DNA from: an uncultured beta proteobacterium
Lineage (GTDB): Bacteria > Pseudomonadota > Gammaproteobacteria > Burkholderiales > Burkholderiaceae
NCBI GenBank assembly: GCA_903821995.1
Contig: CAIJNI010000075.1
Location: 1-64,000, forward strand
DNA length: 64,000 bases
Reading direction: 5' to 3'
Position 1 is the first letter of the stretch. Each line of letters starts with the position of its first letter. The notes under the pieces were generated by a model. It saw nothing but the letters and a program-made list of their open reading frames with translations, made no database searches and was not told the origin of the DNA. This document shows, in pieces, positions 17,464 through 28,769 of this stretch. The translations under genes and the position numbers were made by a program.

Positions 17464-20337
17464 TTATAAAGTCCGAGCAACTTCTGTAACCTCGAATATT
17501 TCAAGAGAATCGCCTTCTTGTATATCGTTATAGTTTTTGAGAGATAATCCACACTCAAGACCCGCTCTAACTTCTTTAGCGTCATCTTTGAAGCGTTTTA
17601 AAGAATCAAGTTCACCTGACCAAATGACTACGTTCTCTCTAATGAGACGAGCACGTGAAGTACGCTTAATCACGCCATCGACAACCAAACATCCAGCAAT
17701 AGAACCAATTTTGGAGACTGTAAAGACTTGACGAATTTCCACCATGCCTGTGACTTCTTCTTTTTTATCAGGAGTCAACATACCACTCATGGCTGCTTTA
17801 ACTTCATCTACAGCATCATAAATAATATTGTAATAACGAATATCAACGCCATTAGCTTCAGCTAGTTTTCTCGCTAACGCATCTGCTCTTGAATTAAATC
17901 CAATCACAACTGCCTTTGATGCTACAGCTAAGTTAATGTCTGTTTCAGAAATTCCACCTACAGCAGCATGCACAATTTGTACACGAACCTCTGGTGTAGA
18001 TAACTTGGTTAAGGACTGAGATAACGCCTCTTGAGATCCTTGAACGTCTGCCTTAATAATGATTGGTAAAAATTTAGTCTCTACACTTCCTTCACCAACG
18101 TTATCAAACATATTTTCAAGTTTGACCGCCTGCTGTTTAGCAAGCTTAACGTCACGGAATTTACCTTGGCGAAATAGTGCAATTTCTCGAGCCTTACGCT
18201 CATCTGTTACAGCTAAGACTTCTTCACCTGCAGCAGGCACTTCAGATAAACCTTGAATCTCTACAGGAATCGATGGGCCGGCTTCATTAATGTTTTTACC
18301 GTTCTCGTCCACCATGGCTCTTACACGTCCAAAGGATGAACCTACTAACAACATATCACCACGTTTTAAAGTTCCAGACTGAACCAGAATGGTTGCAACA
18401 GGTCCCTTACCTTTATCAAGGCGAGCCTCGACAACTAAACCTTTAGCTGGGGCATCAACCGGTGCTTTTAGCTCTAAAATTTCAGCTTGTAAAAGAACGT
18501 TTTCTAATAAGGAGTCAATCCCCTCTCCCGACTTAGCTGACACTTGAATAAACGGCGCATCTCCACCGTACTCTTCAGGTACCACTTGTTCTGCAACTAA
18601 TTCTTGCTTAACGCGGTCAGGATTTGCTTCTGGCTTATCTATCTTGTTAATCGCTACAACGATTGGAACACCTGCAGCTTTTGCGTGTGCAATAGCCTCT
18701 TTGGTCTGTGGCATAACACCATCATCTGCTGCTACAACAAGAATCACAATATCTGTCGCTTGCGCACCACGCGCACGCATTGCAGTAAAAGCTTCATGAC
18801 CTGGTGTGTCGAGGAACGTAATCATTCCTCTTGGTGTATCTACGTGATAAGCACCAATGTGCTGTGTAATTCCGCCAGCCTCTCCAGAAGCAACTTTAGA
18901 TAAGCGAATCTTATCAAGTAAAGATGTCTTACCATGATCAACGTGACCCATCACAGTCACGACAGGAGGCCTTGTAGTGGCTTCAACATCATGATGCGCT
19001 TGAATACCTAAATCAATGTCTGGATCATCTAATTTGGCTGCAAAAGCTTTATGGCCCATTTCTTCAACCAAAATCATCGCAGTGTCTTGATCAAGTACTT
19101 GATTAATCGTAACCATCTGTCCCATACCCATCAGTAATTTAATGACCTCTGCGGCCTTAACTGACATCTTATGAGATAACTCTGCAACAGTAATCGTTTC
19201 TGGAACGTGGACATCACGAACAACAGGTTCTGTTGGCGCAACAAAATTTGTAGGAACATCACTCTGCGTCGAATGCGATTTCTTACGCCCACCACCAGAT
19301 CTCCATCCTCCGCCAATACCACCCGTTGAATCACCACGGGTTTTGAGTACGGTTTTTTTCTTAGCGCCTTCTTCTTGCCATGTTGAAGAAGTTTCTGTTG
19401 TTTTAATTAATTTGCCACCAGGCTTAACAACAAGTTTCTTTTTCTCTTCAGTTCCTTCAGCCTTCACAGGCTTATGTAAAGTACCTTTTTTATCATCCAC
19501 TGGTGCCACAGGAGGCGCTGGCGCTTTGAGAACACGGGATGGTGCACTCATCATTTCACGAATCGCTAAAGCTTCTGCCTCTGCAACTGCACGTCTTACC
19601 CGTATTGCCTGTAAATCAGCTTCCGAAGTGTCTTTAACTTCAGGGACATCTGTAGCAGAACCAGGTGCTACACCTCTCGTGAATTTTTGCTCTATTGGCA
19701 ACTTCACTGACTCAGTGACCGCAGCTGCAGTTTCTGCCTTAGTTAACTTGCCCTTAGGCTTGGCTTTTTTACTGGCTTCAAGTTCAGCAACATTGGCTGC
19801 ATTGGCTTCTTTAGCTTCTTTTTCAGCTTGCTCTTGTGCTAATTTTTGTTTGGCTTTACGCTCATCATTAGCAGCTTGCATTTCAGCTTCTTGGCGAGCT
19901 AAGAGTTCCGCTTGGCGACTAGCTTCTGCTGCACGCTTTGCTAATTCAGCATCATCTAAAATTGGTTTAGGCGGCGGCGGAGGTATTTGTGGCTGAACTT
20001 CCTCAGTCACTTGAGGTAGGTCTTTATTTTCTTCACCTTTGACTAATACCCGCTTCTTACGAACTTCAACCTGAACTGTACGTGTTCTTCCAGCAGAGTC
20101 TGCCTGTCGAATTTCAGTTGTCTCACGCTTAGTTAATGTAATCTTTTTACGAGTGTTTGCATCCCCTGATGTACCATTGTTTTTTTGTAAATGCTCCAAT
20201 AGATCAGCCTTATCCTTATCACTAAGCAAGTCTGTATGCGCAGATTTATTAATCCCTGCGGCACGAAGTTGCTCTAATATATTGTCAGATGAGCGCTTTA
20301 GTTCATCAGCCAATTCTTGTACAGTTGTGGTCGCCAT
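17464..20337 (-). CDS. infB: Translation initiation factor IF-2
   Basis: IF-2 is the GTPase that places initiator tRNA on the ribosome. The 957-residue product has an N-terminal IF2N domain, then a charged Ala/Lys/Glu-rich coiled-coil linker (roughly 110-370) containing a polyproline run, a second IF2N domain near 385-435, then the GTPase with G1 GHVDHGKTS at about 460-470, [15 protein letters not shown] and NKIDKPEA, followed by domains II-IV. The order fits long proteobacterial IF-2. It starts 16 bases after nusA. Confidence 0.98.
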   Translation of the reverse strand: MATTTVQELADELKRSSDNILEQLRAAGINKSAHTDLLSDKDKADLLEHLQKNNGTSGDANTRKKITLTKRETTEIRQADSAGRTRTVQVEVRKKRVLVKGEENKDLPQVTEEVQPQIPPPPPKPILDDAELAKRAAEASRQAELLARQEAEMQAANDERKAKQKLAQEQAEKEAKEANAANVAELEASKKAKPKGKLTKAETAAAVTESVKLPIEQKFTRGVAPGSATDVPEVKDTSEADLQAIRVRRAVAEAEALAIREMMSAPSRVLKAPAPPVAPVDDKKGTLHKPVKAEGTEEKKKLVVKPGGKLIKTTETSSTWQEEGAKKKTVLKTRGDSTGGIGGGWRSGGGRKKSHSTQSDVPTNFVAPTEPVVRDVHVPETITVAELSHKMSVKAAEVIKLLMGMGQMVTINQVLDQDTAMILVEEMGHKAFAAKLDDPDIDLGIQAHHDVEATTRPPVVTVMGHVDHGKTSLLDKIRLSKVASGEAGGITQHIGAYHVDTPRGMITFLDTPGHEAFTAMRARGAQATDIVILVVAADDGVMPQTKEAIAHAKAAGVPIVVAINKIDKPEANPDRVKQELVAEQVVPEEYGGDAPFIQVSAKSGEGIDSLLENVLLQAEILELKAPVDAPAKGLVVEARLDKGKGPVATILVQSGTLKRGDMLLVGSSFGRVRAMVDENGKNINEAGPSIPVEIQGLSEVPAAGEEVLAVTDERKAREIALFRQGKFRDVKLAKQQAVKLENMFDNVGEGSVETKFLPIIIKADVQGSQEALSQSLTKLSTPEVRVQIVHAAVGGISETDINLAVASKAVVIGFNSRADALARKLAEANGVDIRYYNIIYDAVDEVKAAMSGMLTPDKKEEVTGMVEIRQVFTVSKIGSIAGCLVVDGVIKRTSRARLIRENVVIWSGELDSLKRFKDDAKEVRAGLECGLSLKNYNDIQEGDSLEIFEVTEVARTL

Positions 20338-20353
20338 GCGATCCCTTCATAAT

Positions 20354-21829
20354 TCAGTTAAACCAGTGTGCACGAGCTTTCATGATGAGCGCCTTCGCAC
20401 TTTCTTCATCCATTTGCGTCATGTCTACTAGTTCATCTACAGCCAACTCAGCTAATTCGTCCCGTGTTTGAATTTGGTGAGTTGCTAATTTTGCAATTAA
20501 CTCGTCATTAACTCCCTCTACAGTGCTGATCTCTTGAGAAACATTCTCGATTCCCTCTTCTTTAACGAGTTCCATCGTCAACAGAGAATCCCGCGCACGG
20601 TTACGTAACTCATTGACGGTATCTTCATCAAATGCCTCAATCTGCAACATTTCATTGAGCGGCACATAAGCCACTTCTTCTAGACTGTTAAAACCTTCTT
20701 CAATCAAGATGTCTGCTACTTCACTATCCACATCTAATTTCGCAATGAAGAGAGCTCGAACTTTATCAGCTTCTTCTGATGATTTCTTTTCAGATTCTTC
20801 AGGTGTCATGATATTGATATGCCACTTCGTCAAATCACTAGCGAGCCTTACATTCTGACCGCTACGACCAATAGCAATTGCAAGATTTTCCTCATCAACA
20901 ACAACATCCATCGAATGATTTTCTTCGTCCACCATAATTGATGAAACTTGAGCCGGAGCCAAAGCACCAATGACAAATTGAGCAGGATCTTCTGACCACA
21001 ATACAATATCAACAGCCTCGCCAGCAACTTCATTGCGAACCGCAGTCACACGTGTACCACGGACACCAACACAGGTACCAATTGGATCAATACGCTTGTC
21101 ATGGGTCACAACAGCAATCTTGGCACGAATACCAGGATCCCTTGCTGCTCCCTTAAGTTCCAATAAACCTTGTTCTATTTCTGGAACTTCATTCTCAAAT
21201 AATTTAAGCAAAAATTCTGGACAAGTTCTAGATAACTCAATCTGCGGACCACGCGCCTCACGATCAACTTTAAGAATATAGGCGCGAACACGATCACCGC
21301 TTCTTAAGTTTTCTTTAGGAATCATTTGATCGCGACGCAATAAGGCCTCAACTCGACCTGATTCAATGATCAAGCCATTTTTGTCTGCACGTTTAACCGT
21401 GCCGTTCATGATCTTCTCTCCACGATCCAGGAAATCATTCAGAATTTGTTCACGCTCAGCATCACGAATGCGCTGTAATATGACTTGCTTTGCAGCCTGC
21501 GCTCCAATTCGACCAAATGCTAAAGACTCAATCTGCTCTTCGATATATTCATCAACTTCAATATCTTCTATTTCTTCTTGAGCTTCAAAAAGTAAAATTT
21601 CACGATCAGGTTCCTGTAAACCAGCTTCACTAGGAACCACTAACCAACGACGATAAGTTTCATACTCACCGGATTGACGATCAATCGATACGCGAATATC
21701 AACATCGGTATCGTAACGTTTTTTAGTCGCTGAAGCCAAAGCCATTTCTAACGCCTCAAAAACGATATTACGGTCGACGTTTTTCTCGTGCGCTAAGGCC
21801 TCTACTAAGATCAGTACTTCCTTACTCAT
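20354..21829 (-). CDS. nusA: Transcription termination/antitermination factor NusA
   Basis: NusA binds RNA polymerase and nascent RNA to control pausing, termination and antitermination. The 491-residue product has the N-terminal RNAP-binding domain, an S1 domain ([19 protein letters not shown]), two KH domains ([19 protein letters not shown] and [18 protein letters not shown]), and two C-terminal acidic helix-hairpin-helix repeats ending with [15 protein letters not shown], the long proteobacterial form. It overlaps the end of rimP by 8 bases. Confidence 0.98.
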   Translation of the reverse strand: MSKEVLILVEALAHEKNVDRNIVFEALEMALASATKKRYDTDVDIRVSIDRQSGEYETYRRWLVVPSEAGLQEPDREILLFEAQEEIEDIEVDEYIEEQIESLAFGRIGAQAAKQVILQRIRDAEREQILNDFLDRGEKIMNGTVKRADKNGLIIESGRVEALLRRDQMIPKENLRSGDRVRAYILKVDREARGPQIELSRTCPEFLLKLFENEVPEIEQGLLELKGAARDPGIRAKIAVVTHDKRIDPIGTCVGVRGTRVTAVRNEVAGEAVDIVLWSEDPAQFVIGALAPAQVSSIMVDEENHSMDVVVDEENLAIAIGRSGQNVRLASDLTKWHINIMTPEESEKKSSEEADKVRALFIAKLDVDSEVADILIEEGFNSLEEVAYVPLNEMLQIEAFDEDTVNELRNRARDSLLTMELVKEEGIENVSQEISTVEGVNDELIAKLATHQIQTRDELAELAVDELVDMTQMDEESAKALIMKARAHWFN

Positions 21830-22316
21830 GTTTTTTTCCTTTAAAATCTACTACAGGAACTAGCCGTGCTTTATCAACATCAGCTAGTGTGAACTCAAGC
21901 ATCGCTTGCTCGCCTTCTTTAGGCTCAATAAGCAACCCCCAAACCGCATCTCTAGAATCTGCCGAACCTTTAACTAAGCCTTGCAGTATTCCAGTGAAAT
22001 TTTTCCGATTACCCATCGCTATTCTTAGCTTTAAAGTAATCTCTAATCCTTTGAAACGCATAAACTCGCTTGCTGTTTTCAGCGGACGATCCAGCCCCGG
22101 TGAAGATACTTCTAAACGCTCATATGCAACTTCATCTACTGCAAATGTATAAGTCAATTGGTGACTAACTTTTTCACAATCAGCAACCGTAATCATTTTG
22201 CTGATATCTTCGTTTTCAATCGTTACTCGCAGCAAACCACGACCCTCACGCTCGATATCAACTAACCCGTAGCCTAAGTTTTGAACAACCTCTGCAATGA
22301 TTCGATTCTGATCCAA
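21822..22316 (-). CDS. rimP: Ribosome maturation factor RimP
   Basis: RimP is required for 30S subunit maturation. The 164-residue product shows the two-domain family pattern: [61 protein letters not shown] and the C-terminal Sm-like part. It is the first gene of the rimP-nusA-infB-rbfA-truB-typA operon, with a plausible promoter about 90 bases upstream. No tRNA-fMet gene precedes it, unlike Escherichia coli. Confidence 0.96.
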   Translation of the reverse strand: MDQNRIIAEVVQNLGYGLVDIEREGRGLLRVTIENEDISKMITVADCEKVSHQLTYTFAVDEVAYERLEVSSPGLDRPLKTASEFMRFKGLEITLKLRIAMGNRKNFTGILQGLVKGSADSRDAVWGLLIEPKEGEQAMLEFTLADVDKARLVPVVDFKGKKHE

Positions 22317-22404
22317 CTATCACCACTCCAGACAAATATGTAAAACTCACCTATTAACTCAGTAGGTATAACTTGTTTTCTTATCTTTGATTTTATTGAC
22401 TAAT

Positions 22405-22434
22405 TTAGTAAACGAGATCAAACCTCGAAGTCAA
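22405..22434 (-). promoter_or_regulatory. Candidate sigma70 promoter for the rimP operon
   Basis: On the minus strand TTGACT (22434-22429) is followed after 18 bases by TACTAA (22410-22405). These match the -35 and -10 consensus at five and four of six positions. The position, just past the rluB terminator and about 90 bases before rimP, is what one expects for this operon. It is prediction by eye only. Confidence 0.45.
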
Positions 22435-22440
22435 ACTTCC

Positions 22441-22467
22441 CAAAAAAAAATGGGCGAAAAGCCCATT
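22441..22467 (-). terminator. Intrinsic terminator after rluB
   Basis: AATGGGC (22449-22455) and GCCCATT (22461-22467) form a 7-bp stem with a GAAAA loop. On the minus strand it runs straight into nine T residues. It lies about 50 bases past the rluB stop and separates the scpB-rluB unit from the rimP operon. Confidence 0.88.
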
Positions 22468-22516
22468 AACCAACAAATTTCTACTTACTTCAGTAAAGAC
22501 AAGATTATATATGAAA

Positions 22517-24313
22517 TTATTCAGCTGTGCTTGGTTTTTTTCCTCGGTTTGGGTTAAAACTAGGCTTTCCTCTTCGTTTAGGAGCTGCGCCAGCAGGCTT
22601 GGGATGCTTAAAGCCACCACCTGGACCTCTACCGCCACCGTGGGAGCCACCCCGACCATGTCCACCTTGGTTTTTCGGAGCAACAATACCACTTTCATGA
22701 GAAACCTTGATGCCACCGCCTCTTCGACCATCCCCACGTCGCGGATCTCCTCGACCTGCTTGTCCTGATGAATCATCTTTATGTTGCGTCAAACCATGAT
22801 GGTTATCCGCCATTTTTAAGGCTTCTCTAGATCCCCAATAAGATACAGATGTTTGCATTGGATCAGGTTGGCCTCCTGAAGCCCCCCGGTGAGAGTGACT
22901 TTTTTGTGCTTGTTGACCTGTGGGCTGAGGTACTTTTAATCCAGCCGCTTTCATTAACTGAGCTACCATATCACTTGGAACTTCTTCCCAACGGCCTCGT
23001 CTTAGACGGGGAGGAAGTAAAAATAAGCCATAACGCGTTCTAATCAGACGCGAAACAATGTGACCAACCGCCTCGAACATGCGCCTGACTTCGCGATTTC
23101 TTCCCTCTGTTAAGGCAACTTGATACCAACGGTTAGCACCTTCACCACCACCTTCAACCAAACGTAAAAATTTTGCTTGCCCATCATCTAAAGTGATTCC
23201 AGTTTTAAGTGCTTTTGATTGTTCCCCATCAAGCTCACCTAAAATTCTTACAGCGTATTCTCGCTCAATACCGTAACGCGGATGCATTAAACGATTCGCT
23301 AATTCACCGGATGTCGTAAAAAGTAATAACCCTTCTGTATTAAAGTCGAGTCGTCCAACCGCAATCCATCTGCCTTGTTTGGCTTTAGGTAAGTTATCAA
23401 AAACCGTAGGACGTCCCTCTGGATCAGACTGACTGACAATTTCACCCGCCTGCTTGTGATACATCAATACCCTAGATGGTTTAGTTTGAACCTTACGATG
23501 GACTTGCTTACCGTTAATTCTGACCTGATCTGTTGGACCAATACGCTGTCCGATATGTGCCGGCATGGAATTAACTGAAACTCGCCCCTGAATAATCAGG
23601 TCTTCCATCTCCCGCCTAGAACCCATTCCTGCATCAGCTAATACTTTATGCAATTTGACCGTATCTTCATCCTCGGCGTCATCATCTAGACCATCTAAAT
23701 CTGACCAGACTTCATCTCTCATGGATAAAGGTAATTCATCAATATTGCTGTATTGGTACTGTGGCGGTAAATCTTCTTCTGCTTCCTCTTCGTCACCATC
23801 TCCAGCACTTGCTGCCAAATGCGCAGCTTCTACAGCTTCTAAAGATCGATCAATAATTTTTCCCGACTGCCCTTCATCAGAAACACTTCCCGCAGTGTCA
23901 TTCGGATGAGTATCTGCCTCAGGTGCCTCTAGATCAGCATCAAATTCACCAGAAACCACCTTAGCAAATAAAGCCTGGCTATCTTCGATGAGTTGATTAT
24001 TTTTAGGGGCTTGTTGTTGTGGTTGTTGTGGTTGGTGCGGCTTTTGAGGATGCTTATGATTAGGATTACCGCGTGGATTCGCGCCTTCAGGTTTACGTCC
24101 TTCTTCCCCTTCAACTCTTGGTCGCTTATTTCCAAAACGCCCACCTTTACGTCCATATTTTGGATTTCGACCACGACGCTCTCCATTTTCTTTTGGAGTA
24201 TCAGCTTGGGTCTCGGCAGATGCAGAGTCTGGTTTAACGTCAACATGGCCAGCCTCATTATTTTGAGATGGACTCTCTGGCGTTACGCCAAGGTTTGATT
24301 CATTTTCATTCAT
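22517..24313 (-). CDS. rluB: 23S rRNA pseudouridine synthase RluB-like, with long disordered tails
   Basis: RluB converts 23S rRNA U2605 to pseudouridine. The catalytic core holds an S4 RNA-binding domain ([27 protein letters not shown] near 217-245), the synthase motif [15 protein letters not shown] with the catalytic Asp at roughly 320, and [16 protein letters not shown]. At 598 residues it is about twice the core length. The first ~210 residues are charged low-complexity with Gln/Pro/His runs, and the last ~150 are Gly/Arg/Lys-rich with GGG, RRGD and PKRRGKP patches, probably RNA-binding disorder. Such extensions are common in Burkholderiales. It starts 11 bases after scpB. Confidence 0.93.
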   Translation of the reverse strand: MNENESNLGVTPESPSQNNEAGHVDVKPDSASAETQADTPKENGERRGRNPKYGRKGGRFGNKRPRVEGEEGRKPEGANPRGNPNHKHPQKPHQPQQPQQQAPKNNQLIEDSQALFAKVVSGEFDADLEAPEADTHPNDTAGSVSDEGQSGKIIDRSLEAVEAAHLAASAGDGDEEEAEEDLPPQYQYSNIDELPLSMRDEVWSDLDGLDDDAEDEDTVKLHKVLADAGMGSRREMEDLIIQGRVSVNSMPAHIGQRIGPTDQVRINGKQVHRKVQTKPSRVLMYHKQAGEIVSQSDPEGRPTVFDNLPKAKQGRWIAVGRLDFNTEGLLLFTTSGELANRLMHPRYGIEREYAVRILGELDGEQSKALKTGITLDDGQAKFLRLVEGGGEGANRWYQVALTEGRNREVRRMFEAVGHIVSRLIRTRYGLFLLPPRLRRGRWEEVPSDMVAQLMKAAGLKVPQPTGQQAQKSHSHRGASGGQPDPMQTSVSYWGSREALKMADNHHGLTQHKDDSSGQAGRGDPRRGDGRRGGGIKVSHESGIVAPKNQGGHGRGGSHGGGRGPGGGFKHPKPAGAAPKRRGKPSFNPNRGKKPSTAE

Positions 24314-24324
24314 GTGTAATTTCT

Positions 24325-25056
24325 TTAAGGTGCAACTTCGGGTGGATTTGCACCTGGGACCTGTTTAGGATCTTCATCATGCTCATTAAGATTTTGGGCT
24401 TCTTGGCCTGGAGATATTTCAATAGGATGCGAATCTTCGCTTTCATTTGATTCTGCAGTGTTCTCTTGGGCTATGTCGGTAATCGTCTCAGTAGACAATG
24501 CCTGTTCAAAATTAATGACCTGCTGCGCCAAATCATTAACCGGAATACCGTCTTCGATCACCGGCAAGCTCTGCAAATTAGGTAAAGCCATATCATCTAA
24601 AAATTGCTTTGTAGTTGCAAATAGACTGGGTCGCCCAATCGTATCCTTAACACCAATAATTTCAATCCAACCCCGATCCTCTAATTGTTTAATCACGGGC
24701 GTACTAACAGTAACCCCGCGGATTTCTTCAATCTCACCTCTTGTGACAGGCTGACGGTAAGCAATAATGGCTAAAGTCTCCAAAACAGCCCTAGAATACT
24801 TAGGCGGCTTTTCAGGAATCATACGGTCTAAATATTCACGCATAGATAGACGACTCTGAAATCTCCATCCGGTTGCGATGTGAACGAGCTCCATCCCCTT
24901 CTCCTGCCAATCAACCTGTAACTCACTCAACCAGGTGATCACATTTTCCGCGACGACCTCTTCTCCATATAAACGAAGTAATTCATTCATAGAAAGTGGC
25001 TCAGGGGCACAAAGCAATGCCGTTTCTAGTACTTTTTTGTAGTGATCTTCAATCAT
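24325..25056 (-). CDS. scpB: Segregation and condensation protein ScpB
   Basis: ScpB is the kleisin-associated winged-helix subunit of the SMC-ScpAB condensin. Family blocks are [79 protein letters not shown] and [15 protein letters not shown]. The ATG at 25056 ([10 protein letters not shown]) is preferred over an upstream TTG at 25068. The C-terminal 80 residues are acidic and unstructured-looking, as in other Burkholderiales. scpA is not in the window, so the pair is split here. Confidence 0.95.
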   Translation of the reverse strand: MIEDHYKKVLETALLCAPEPLSMNELLRLYGEEVVAENVITWLSELQVDWQEKGMELVHIATGWRFQSRLSMREYLDRMIPEKPPKYSRAVLETLAIIAYRQPVTRGEIEEIRGVTVSTPVIKQLEDRGWIEIIGVKDTIGRPSLFATTKQFLDDMALPNLQSLPVIEDGIPVNDLAQQVINFEQALSTETITDIAQENTAESNESEDSHPIEISPGQEAQNLNEHDEDPKQVPGANPPEVAP

Positions 25057-25397
25057 GCAAGCGTGCAATCAAAATGTTTTAATTTTTAAATAGTGAATAC
25101 AAGAAATTCATTTAGTTAGACATAATCCTAAGGATTCACAGCCTAATGATATTTAGACTGTTAATGGACTGTATTTATTTTATTAACCCGTGCAGTTAAA
25201 AAAGTAAGATCTTCTCACAATTCCTAACTACCATCCTGAGGGTGCAGGTTTAACCGATACTTTATCATTTTTAAAGGTTTGAGTCATTATAACCAATCTC
25301 TGATTGAACAGCTAATTAATTTCAAACCTCGGTTTAAAGAGGCCATACTCAATTCATGGTATCTTGTTCTTCCCCATCATCGCTGTCTTAACCTGTC
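25057..25397. other. Divergent intergenic region between scpB and the patatin gene
   Basis: This stretch of about 340 bases holds the promoters of two divergent genes. It contains only short imperfect inverted repeats, for example AATCCTAAGGATT at 25124-25136 and AAACCTCGGTTT near 25323. No RNA gene, riboswitch or credible small gene with a ribosome site was seen. Confidence 0.5.
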
Positions 25398-26327
25398 ATG
25401 ATTCATATACCTTTTACTAAATCCTTCCTTAAGCACAAAAGCTCATTTTATTTACCTAGATTAAGTTTCCTAGGCATACTTCTACTGCTTTGTGCTTGTA
25501 GCACTCCAACCCCACCTCCCCCCCTCAAAGCATCTAGACCCCCAATTATTGGTTTAGCACTTGGCGGCGGCGCAGCTCGTGGCTTTGCACACATTGGGGT
25601 CATTAACGCCCTTGAAGCAAACGACATTAAGCCAGATTTAATTGTCGGCACAAGCGCAGGCAGCGTCATCGCGGCAATTTACGCAACCGGAATCTCTGGT
25701 AATGAACTTCATCGTATTGCAATTGATCTTGATGAAGCAAAAATTACAGACTGGGCTAACCCATTTGCTAGCAAACTTGGTGGCCTGATCAAAGGTGATG
25801 CCCTGGCTAATACAATTAATGAATTAGTTAAAAATCGTCCTATCGACCAAATGAGGATTCCTCTAGGTATCGTGGCAACAGAATTGCAGACTGGTAATGC
25901 AGTCTTATTTAGACGGGGTGATACAGGACAAGCTGTGCGGGCCTCTTCTAGCGTTCCTGGAATTTTCTCACCCGTATCAATTGGCTCAAAAGAATATGTT
26001 GATGGCGGATTAGTCTCTCCTATTCCTGTCCGTTTTGCAAAACAAATGGGAGCAGATATCGTCATTGCTGTAAATATTTCTTCCGAACCTGCTGATCAAG
26101 TTATCAGTGGCACACTCGGCATTCTTCTTCAAACGACTACCATCATGGGAAGAAGCATTAGTCAATATGAGCTTTCACAAGCAGATTTTGTGATTCAACC
26201 GGCTTTGTCAAATATGAAGGGTACGGATTTTAAATCGAGAAGTACCGCTGTACTTGCGGGTGAAGAAGCTATGCAAGCATCTATTAAAAAACTTAAAGAT
26301 AAGATCGCGGAGTTTAACGCACACTAG
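25398..26327 (+). CDS. Patatin-like phospholipase, predicted lipoprotein (RssA/NTE type)
   Basis: The 309-residue protein has a patatin fold with the glycine-rich oxyanion motif LALGGGAARGFAHIG (53-67), nucleophile elbow GTSAG with Ser86, and catalytic Asp202 in YVDGGL. The Ser-Asp dyad is intact, so it should be an active acyl hydrolase. The N-terminus carries a hydrophobic segment ending in the lipobox-like LLCACS, with Cys34 the likely lipidated residue, which predicts a membrane-anchored periplasmic enzyme. It is a single gene, convergent with the NlpC/P60 gene. Confidence 0.88.
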   Translation: MIHIPFTKSFLKHKSSFYLPRLSFLGILLLLCACSTPTPPPPLKASRPPIIGLALGGGAARGFAHIGVINALEANDIKPDLIVGTSAGSVIAAIYATGISGNELHRIAIDLDEAKITDWANPFASKLGGLIKGDALANTINELVKNRPIDQMRIPLGIVATELQTGNAVLFRRGDTGQAVRASSSVPGIFSPVSIGSKEYVDGGLVSPIPVRFAKQMGADIVIAVNISSEPADQVISGTLGILLQTTTIMGRSISQYELSQADFVIQPALSNMKGTDFKSRSTAVLAGEEAMQASIKKLKDKIAEFNAH

Positions 26328-26361
26328 GATTAACTACTAGAGGATTAAACACTTTGAAGGT

Positions 26362-27027
26362 TTACAGCTTGCCGTTTTCTAAAATCTGGGACTGAAAGAA
26401 ATTCTTATCAGACTGACCGCCTTCGACACGACGTGCACCATCAAAACGTAAGCTCCAATAAATTGAAGTTAAATCATCAACTCGAACTGCTGCTCCACGC
26501 GCCGGAGCATGAATAAATTTATTCTCACCAATATAAATTCCAACATGAGAGTTCTCACGCTGTAATGTATTAAAAAATACGAGATCTCCAGGTTGTAACT
26601 TGTCTTTAGATACCCGATAACCTACCTTACTCATATCATCGGATTTCTTTGGAAACAAGAAACCCAGCGTGTCCTTAAAAACATACTTTACAAAAGTACT
26701 GGCGTCAAATCCAGTTTGTACATTTTCACCCCAACGATATCTCACGCCAATAATCTGCATTGCATTATTAATCAGAGTCGATGTACTTTCTGAAACAGTA
26801 CCAACCACTTTTCCATAAAAGTTTTGCTTAGGACTTATTGCAACCGGATTCAATGCGCCTTGATCTTGAACAGAGGCATTTGAATTATTACTTATGCTGG
26901 AATTATTGCCTGCGTTAGTCGTAGTTGAGTCATCAATCGACTGAGCCATAGAAGAAAATGCAGAAAATGTCATACAAATGACTAATCCACTTTGTAAACT
27001 TATCTTCCTAAGTTGTTGATATTTCAT
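26362..27027 (-). CDS. NlpC/P60-family protein with the catalytic Cys replaced by Ala
   Basis: NlpC/P60 proteins are usually cysteine endopeptidases cutting cell-wall peptides. This 221-residue secreted protein has a signal peptide, a Ser/Asn-rich linker (about 31-66) and a full-length C-terminal domain: GVRYRWGENVQTGFD, LQPGDLVFFNT, HVGIYIGENKFIHAP. Where the family has FDCSGFV it reads FDASTFV. The nucleophile is Ala109 (codon GCC), and the following Gly is Thr111, while His161 and His173 remain. The frame is intact, so this looks like a retained pseudoenzyme, perhaps peptidoglycan-binding or regulatory. The next gene upstream on this strand is the Yej ATPase. Confidence 0.85.
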   Translation of the reverse strand: MKYQQLRKISLQSGLVICMTFSAFSSMAQSIDDSTTTNAGNNSSISNNSNASVQDQGALNPVAISPKQNFYGKVVGTVSESTSTLINNAMQIIGVRYRWGENVQTGFDASTFVKYVFKDTLGFLFPKKSDDMSKVGYRVSKDKLQPGDLVFFNTLQRENSHVGIYIGENKFIHAPARGAAVRVDDLTSIYWSLRFDGARRVEGGQSDKNFFQSQILENGKL

Positions 27028-27110
27028 TAAATACCGGAGCCTTGTTAATATATCAATTATGATACTTTAACTAAAAATACATAATATTTCAATAGTTAAG
27101 TCCGATAAAA

Positions 27111-28769
27111 TTACAAAAAAGCTTCTTTAATCAAGTTTTGAGTATAGGAATGGGTCGGTCTAGATATGATTTCTTGCGCATCACCCTCCTCAACTACGAC
27201 CCCATTCTTCAGCACCATAATGCGATGAGACATCGCCTCAACTACCGCAATATCGTGACTAATAAAGATATATGCTAAGTTATATTTATGCTGCAAATCA
27301 GTAAGCAATGCAAGAACTTGTTTCTGAATTGTGACATCTAAAGCAGAAGTGGGTTCATCTAAAATCAAAATTTCTGGCTTTAAAATCAGTGCCCTAGCTA
27401 TTGCAATGCGCTGCCTTTGCCCACCAGAGAACTCGTGAGGGTACCTGTGAATAGCTGACCGATCTAAACCTACTTCACCTAAAGCTTCATGGACTAATTG
27501 AAGTCGGTGGTCTGCATCTAAATTAGGTTGGTGAATATTTAATCCTTCAGCAATGATTTGCGCAACTGTCATACGAGGGGATAACGAACCAAAAGGATCC
27601 TGAAAGATCACCTGATATTTTGCACGTAATGCTCTTTTTTCTTGAGCTTCTAATTGACTCCAAGAATGCCCCAATACCTCAAGATCCCCTTCAACAAGGG
27701 CTGAAGCTCCAGGAGAAAGTCCCAATAGAGCCATTCCCAGAGTTGTTTTTCCTGAACCGGATTCCCCAATGACACCAAGGGTCTCACCCTGCCTGAGTTT
27801 GAGGCTGACTTGACTAAGTACCTTTAGATAATTAGGCTTAGCAAAAGCTTTAAATATTTGAGCCCAACCTTTACGTGGCAAGGGATAAGATACAGACAGA
27901 TTGTGGCATTCAAGCAACTGTGTCGCAAGCGGAACAACTGGGACCTGTTTTCTCTCGGGACGACTATTAACTAAATCTTGCGTATAGGAGCTCTTTGGTC
28001 GATTAAAGATATCAGTCAAGCTACCACTCTCCACTAAACGACCTTGATGCATCACAGCCACCTTCTGAGCAAAACGCTTCACCAAATTTAAATCATGAGT
28101 GATCAGAAGAATAGACATTCCTGATCCCAAGGGGTCTGCCTGAAGATCTTTGAGTAATTCAAGGATTTGCGCACGCAGATTTACATCAAGTGCTGTGGTT
28201 GGTTCATCAGCAATCAAGAGTCGAGGTTGACATGCCAACGCCATAGCAATCATGGCACGCTGTCTTTGCCCCCCTGACAACTGATGGGGATAGCTATTGA
28301 GCTTGTTTTTGGAATCAGTAATGCCAGTTCGGTCAAGTAAGTGAATTGCTCTTAGCCGACATTCTTCCTTGGATAAATCAGGTTCATGAATCAGAGCTGC
28401 CTCGATAATTTGCGCACCGATTGTAAACACTGGATTAAGCGCAGTCATCGGCTCTTGAAAAATCATTGCAATTTCTCTGCCCCTGACATTTCTTAATTGT
28501 TGATCCGAATAACGCAACATATTATTACCATGCCACATGATTCGGCCAGATACATTGGCACCCTCTGGCAATAAACCTAAAATAGACAAAGCACTCAAGG
28601 TTTTACCAGAACCTGACTCTCCAACAATCGCAACCCGCTCTCCAGCTTTAATCGATAAATTTAATTCATCAACTACTTTTTTAACGCGACGCCCCTTCCC
28701 AAACTCAATAGTAAGACCCTCAATAGAAAGGTCAAAACTAACAGGATCAATCGGTATTAATGGCCTCAC
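27111..28769 (-). CDS. yejF: Peptide ABC importer, double ATPase (YejF-like)
   Basis: The 552-residue protein contains two complete ATP-binding cassettes. The first has Walker A GESGSGKT near residue 55, signature LSGGQRQRAMIAMAL and Walker B LLIADEPTTALDV. The second has GESGSGKTT near residue 345, FSGGQRQRIAIARAL and ILILDEPTSALDV. The fused double-cassette layout is diagnostic of YejF, which powers import of oligopeptides. It overlaps yejE by 4 bases and ends the yejA-B-E-F operon. Confidence 0.93.
   Translation of the reverse strand: MRPLIPIDPVSFDLSIEGLTIEFGKGRRVKKVVDELNLSIKAGERVAIVGESGSGKTLSALSILGLLPEGANVSGRIMWHGNNMLRYSDQQLRNVRGREIAMIFQEPMTALNPVFTIGAQIIEAALIHEPDLSKEECRLRAIHLLDRTGITDSKNKLNSYPHQLSGGQRQRAMIAMALACQPRLLIADEPTTALDVNLRAQILELLKDLQADPLGSGMSILLITHDLNLVKRFAQKVAVMHQGRLVESGSLTDIFNRPKSSYTQDLVNSRPERKQVPVVPLATQLLECHNLSVSYPLPRKGWAQIFKAFAKPNYLKVLSQVSLKLRQGETLGVIGESGSGKTTLGMALLGLSPGASALVEGDLEVLGHSWSQLEAQEKRALRAKYQVIFQDPFGSLSPRMTVAQIIAEGLNIHQPNLDADHRLQLVHEALGEVGLDRSAIHRYPHEFSGGQRQRIAIARALILKPEILILDEPTSALDVTIQKQVLALLTDLQHKYNLAYIFISHDIAVVEAMSHRIMVLKNGVVVEEGDAQEIISRPTHSYTQNLIKEAFL

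Noticed and set aside
19343-19996. 217-codon plus-strand frame inside infB
   Set aside because: Antisense to the Ala/Lys/Glu-rich linker of IF-2; the Ser/Ala/Leu-rich translation is what that repeat composition produces in antisense.
22317-22440. Possible tRNA gene upstream of rimP, as in enterobacteria
   Set aside because: No cloverleaf, T-loop GTTCAAAT or CCA end could be found on either strand.
25195-25275. Short open stretch in the scpB/patatin gap reading DLLTIPNYHPEGAGLTDTLS and a few more residues
   Set aside because: No start codon or ribosome site, only about 24 codons after an in-frame stop, and no family recognised. Treated as chance.
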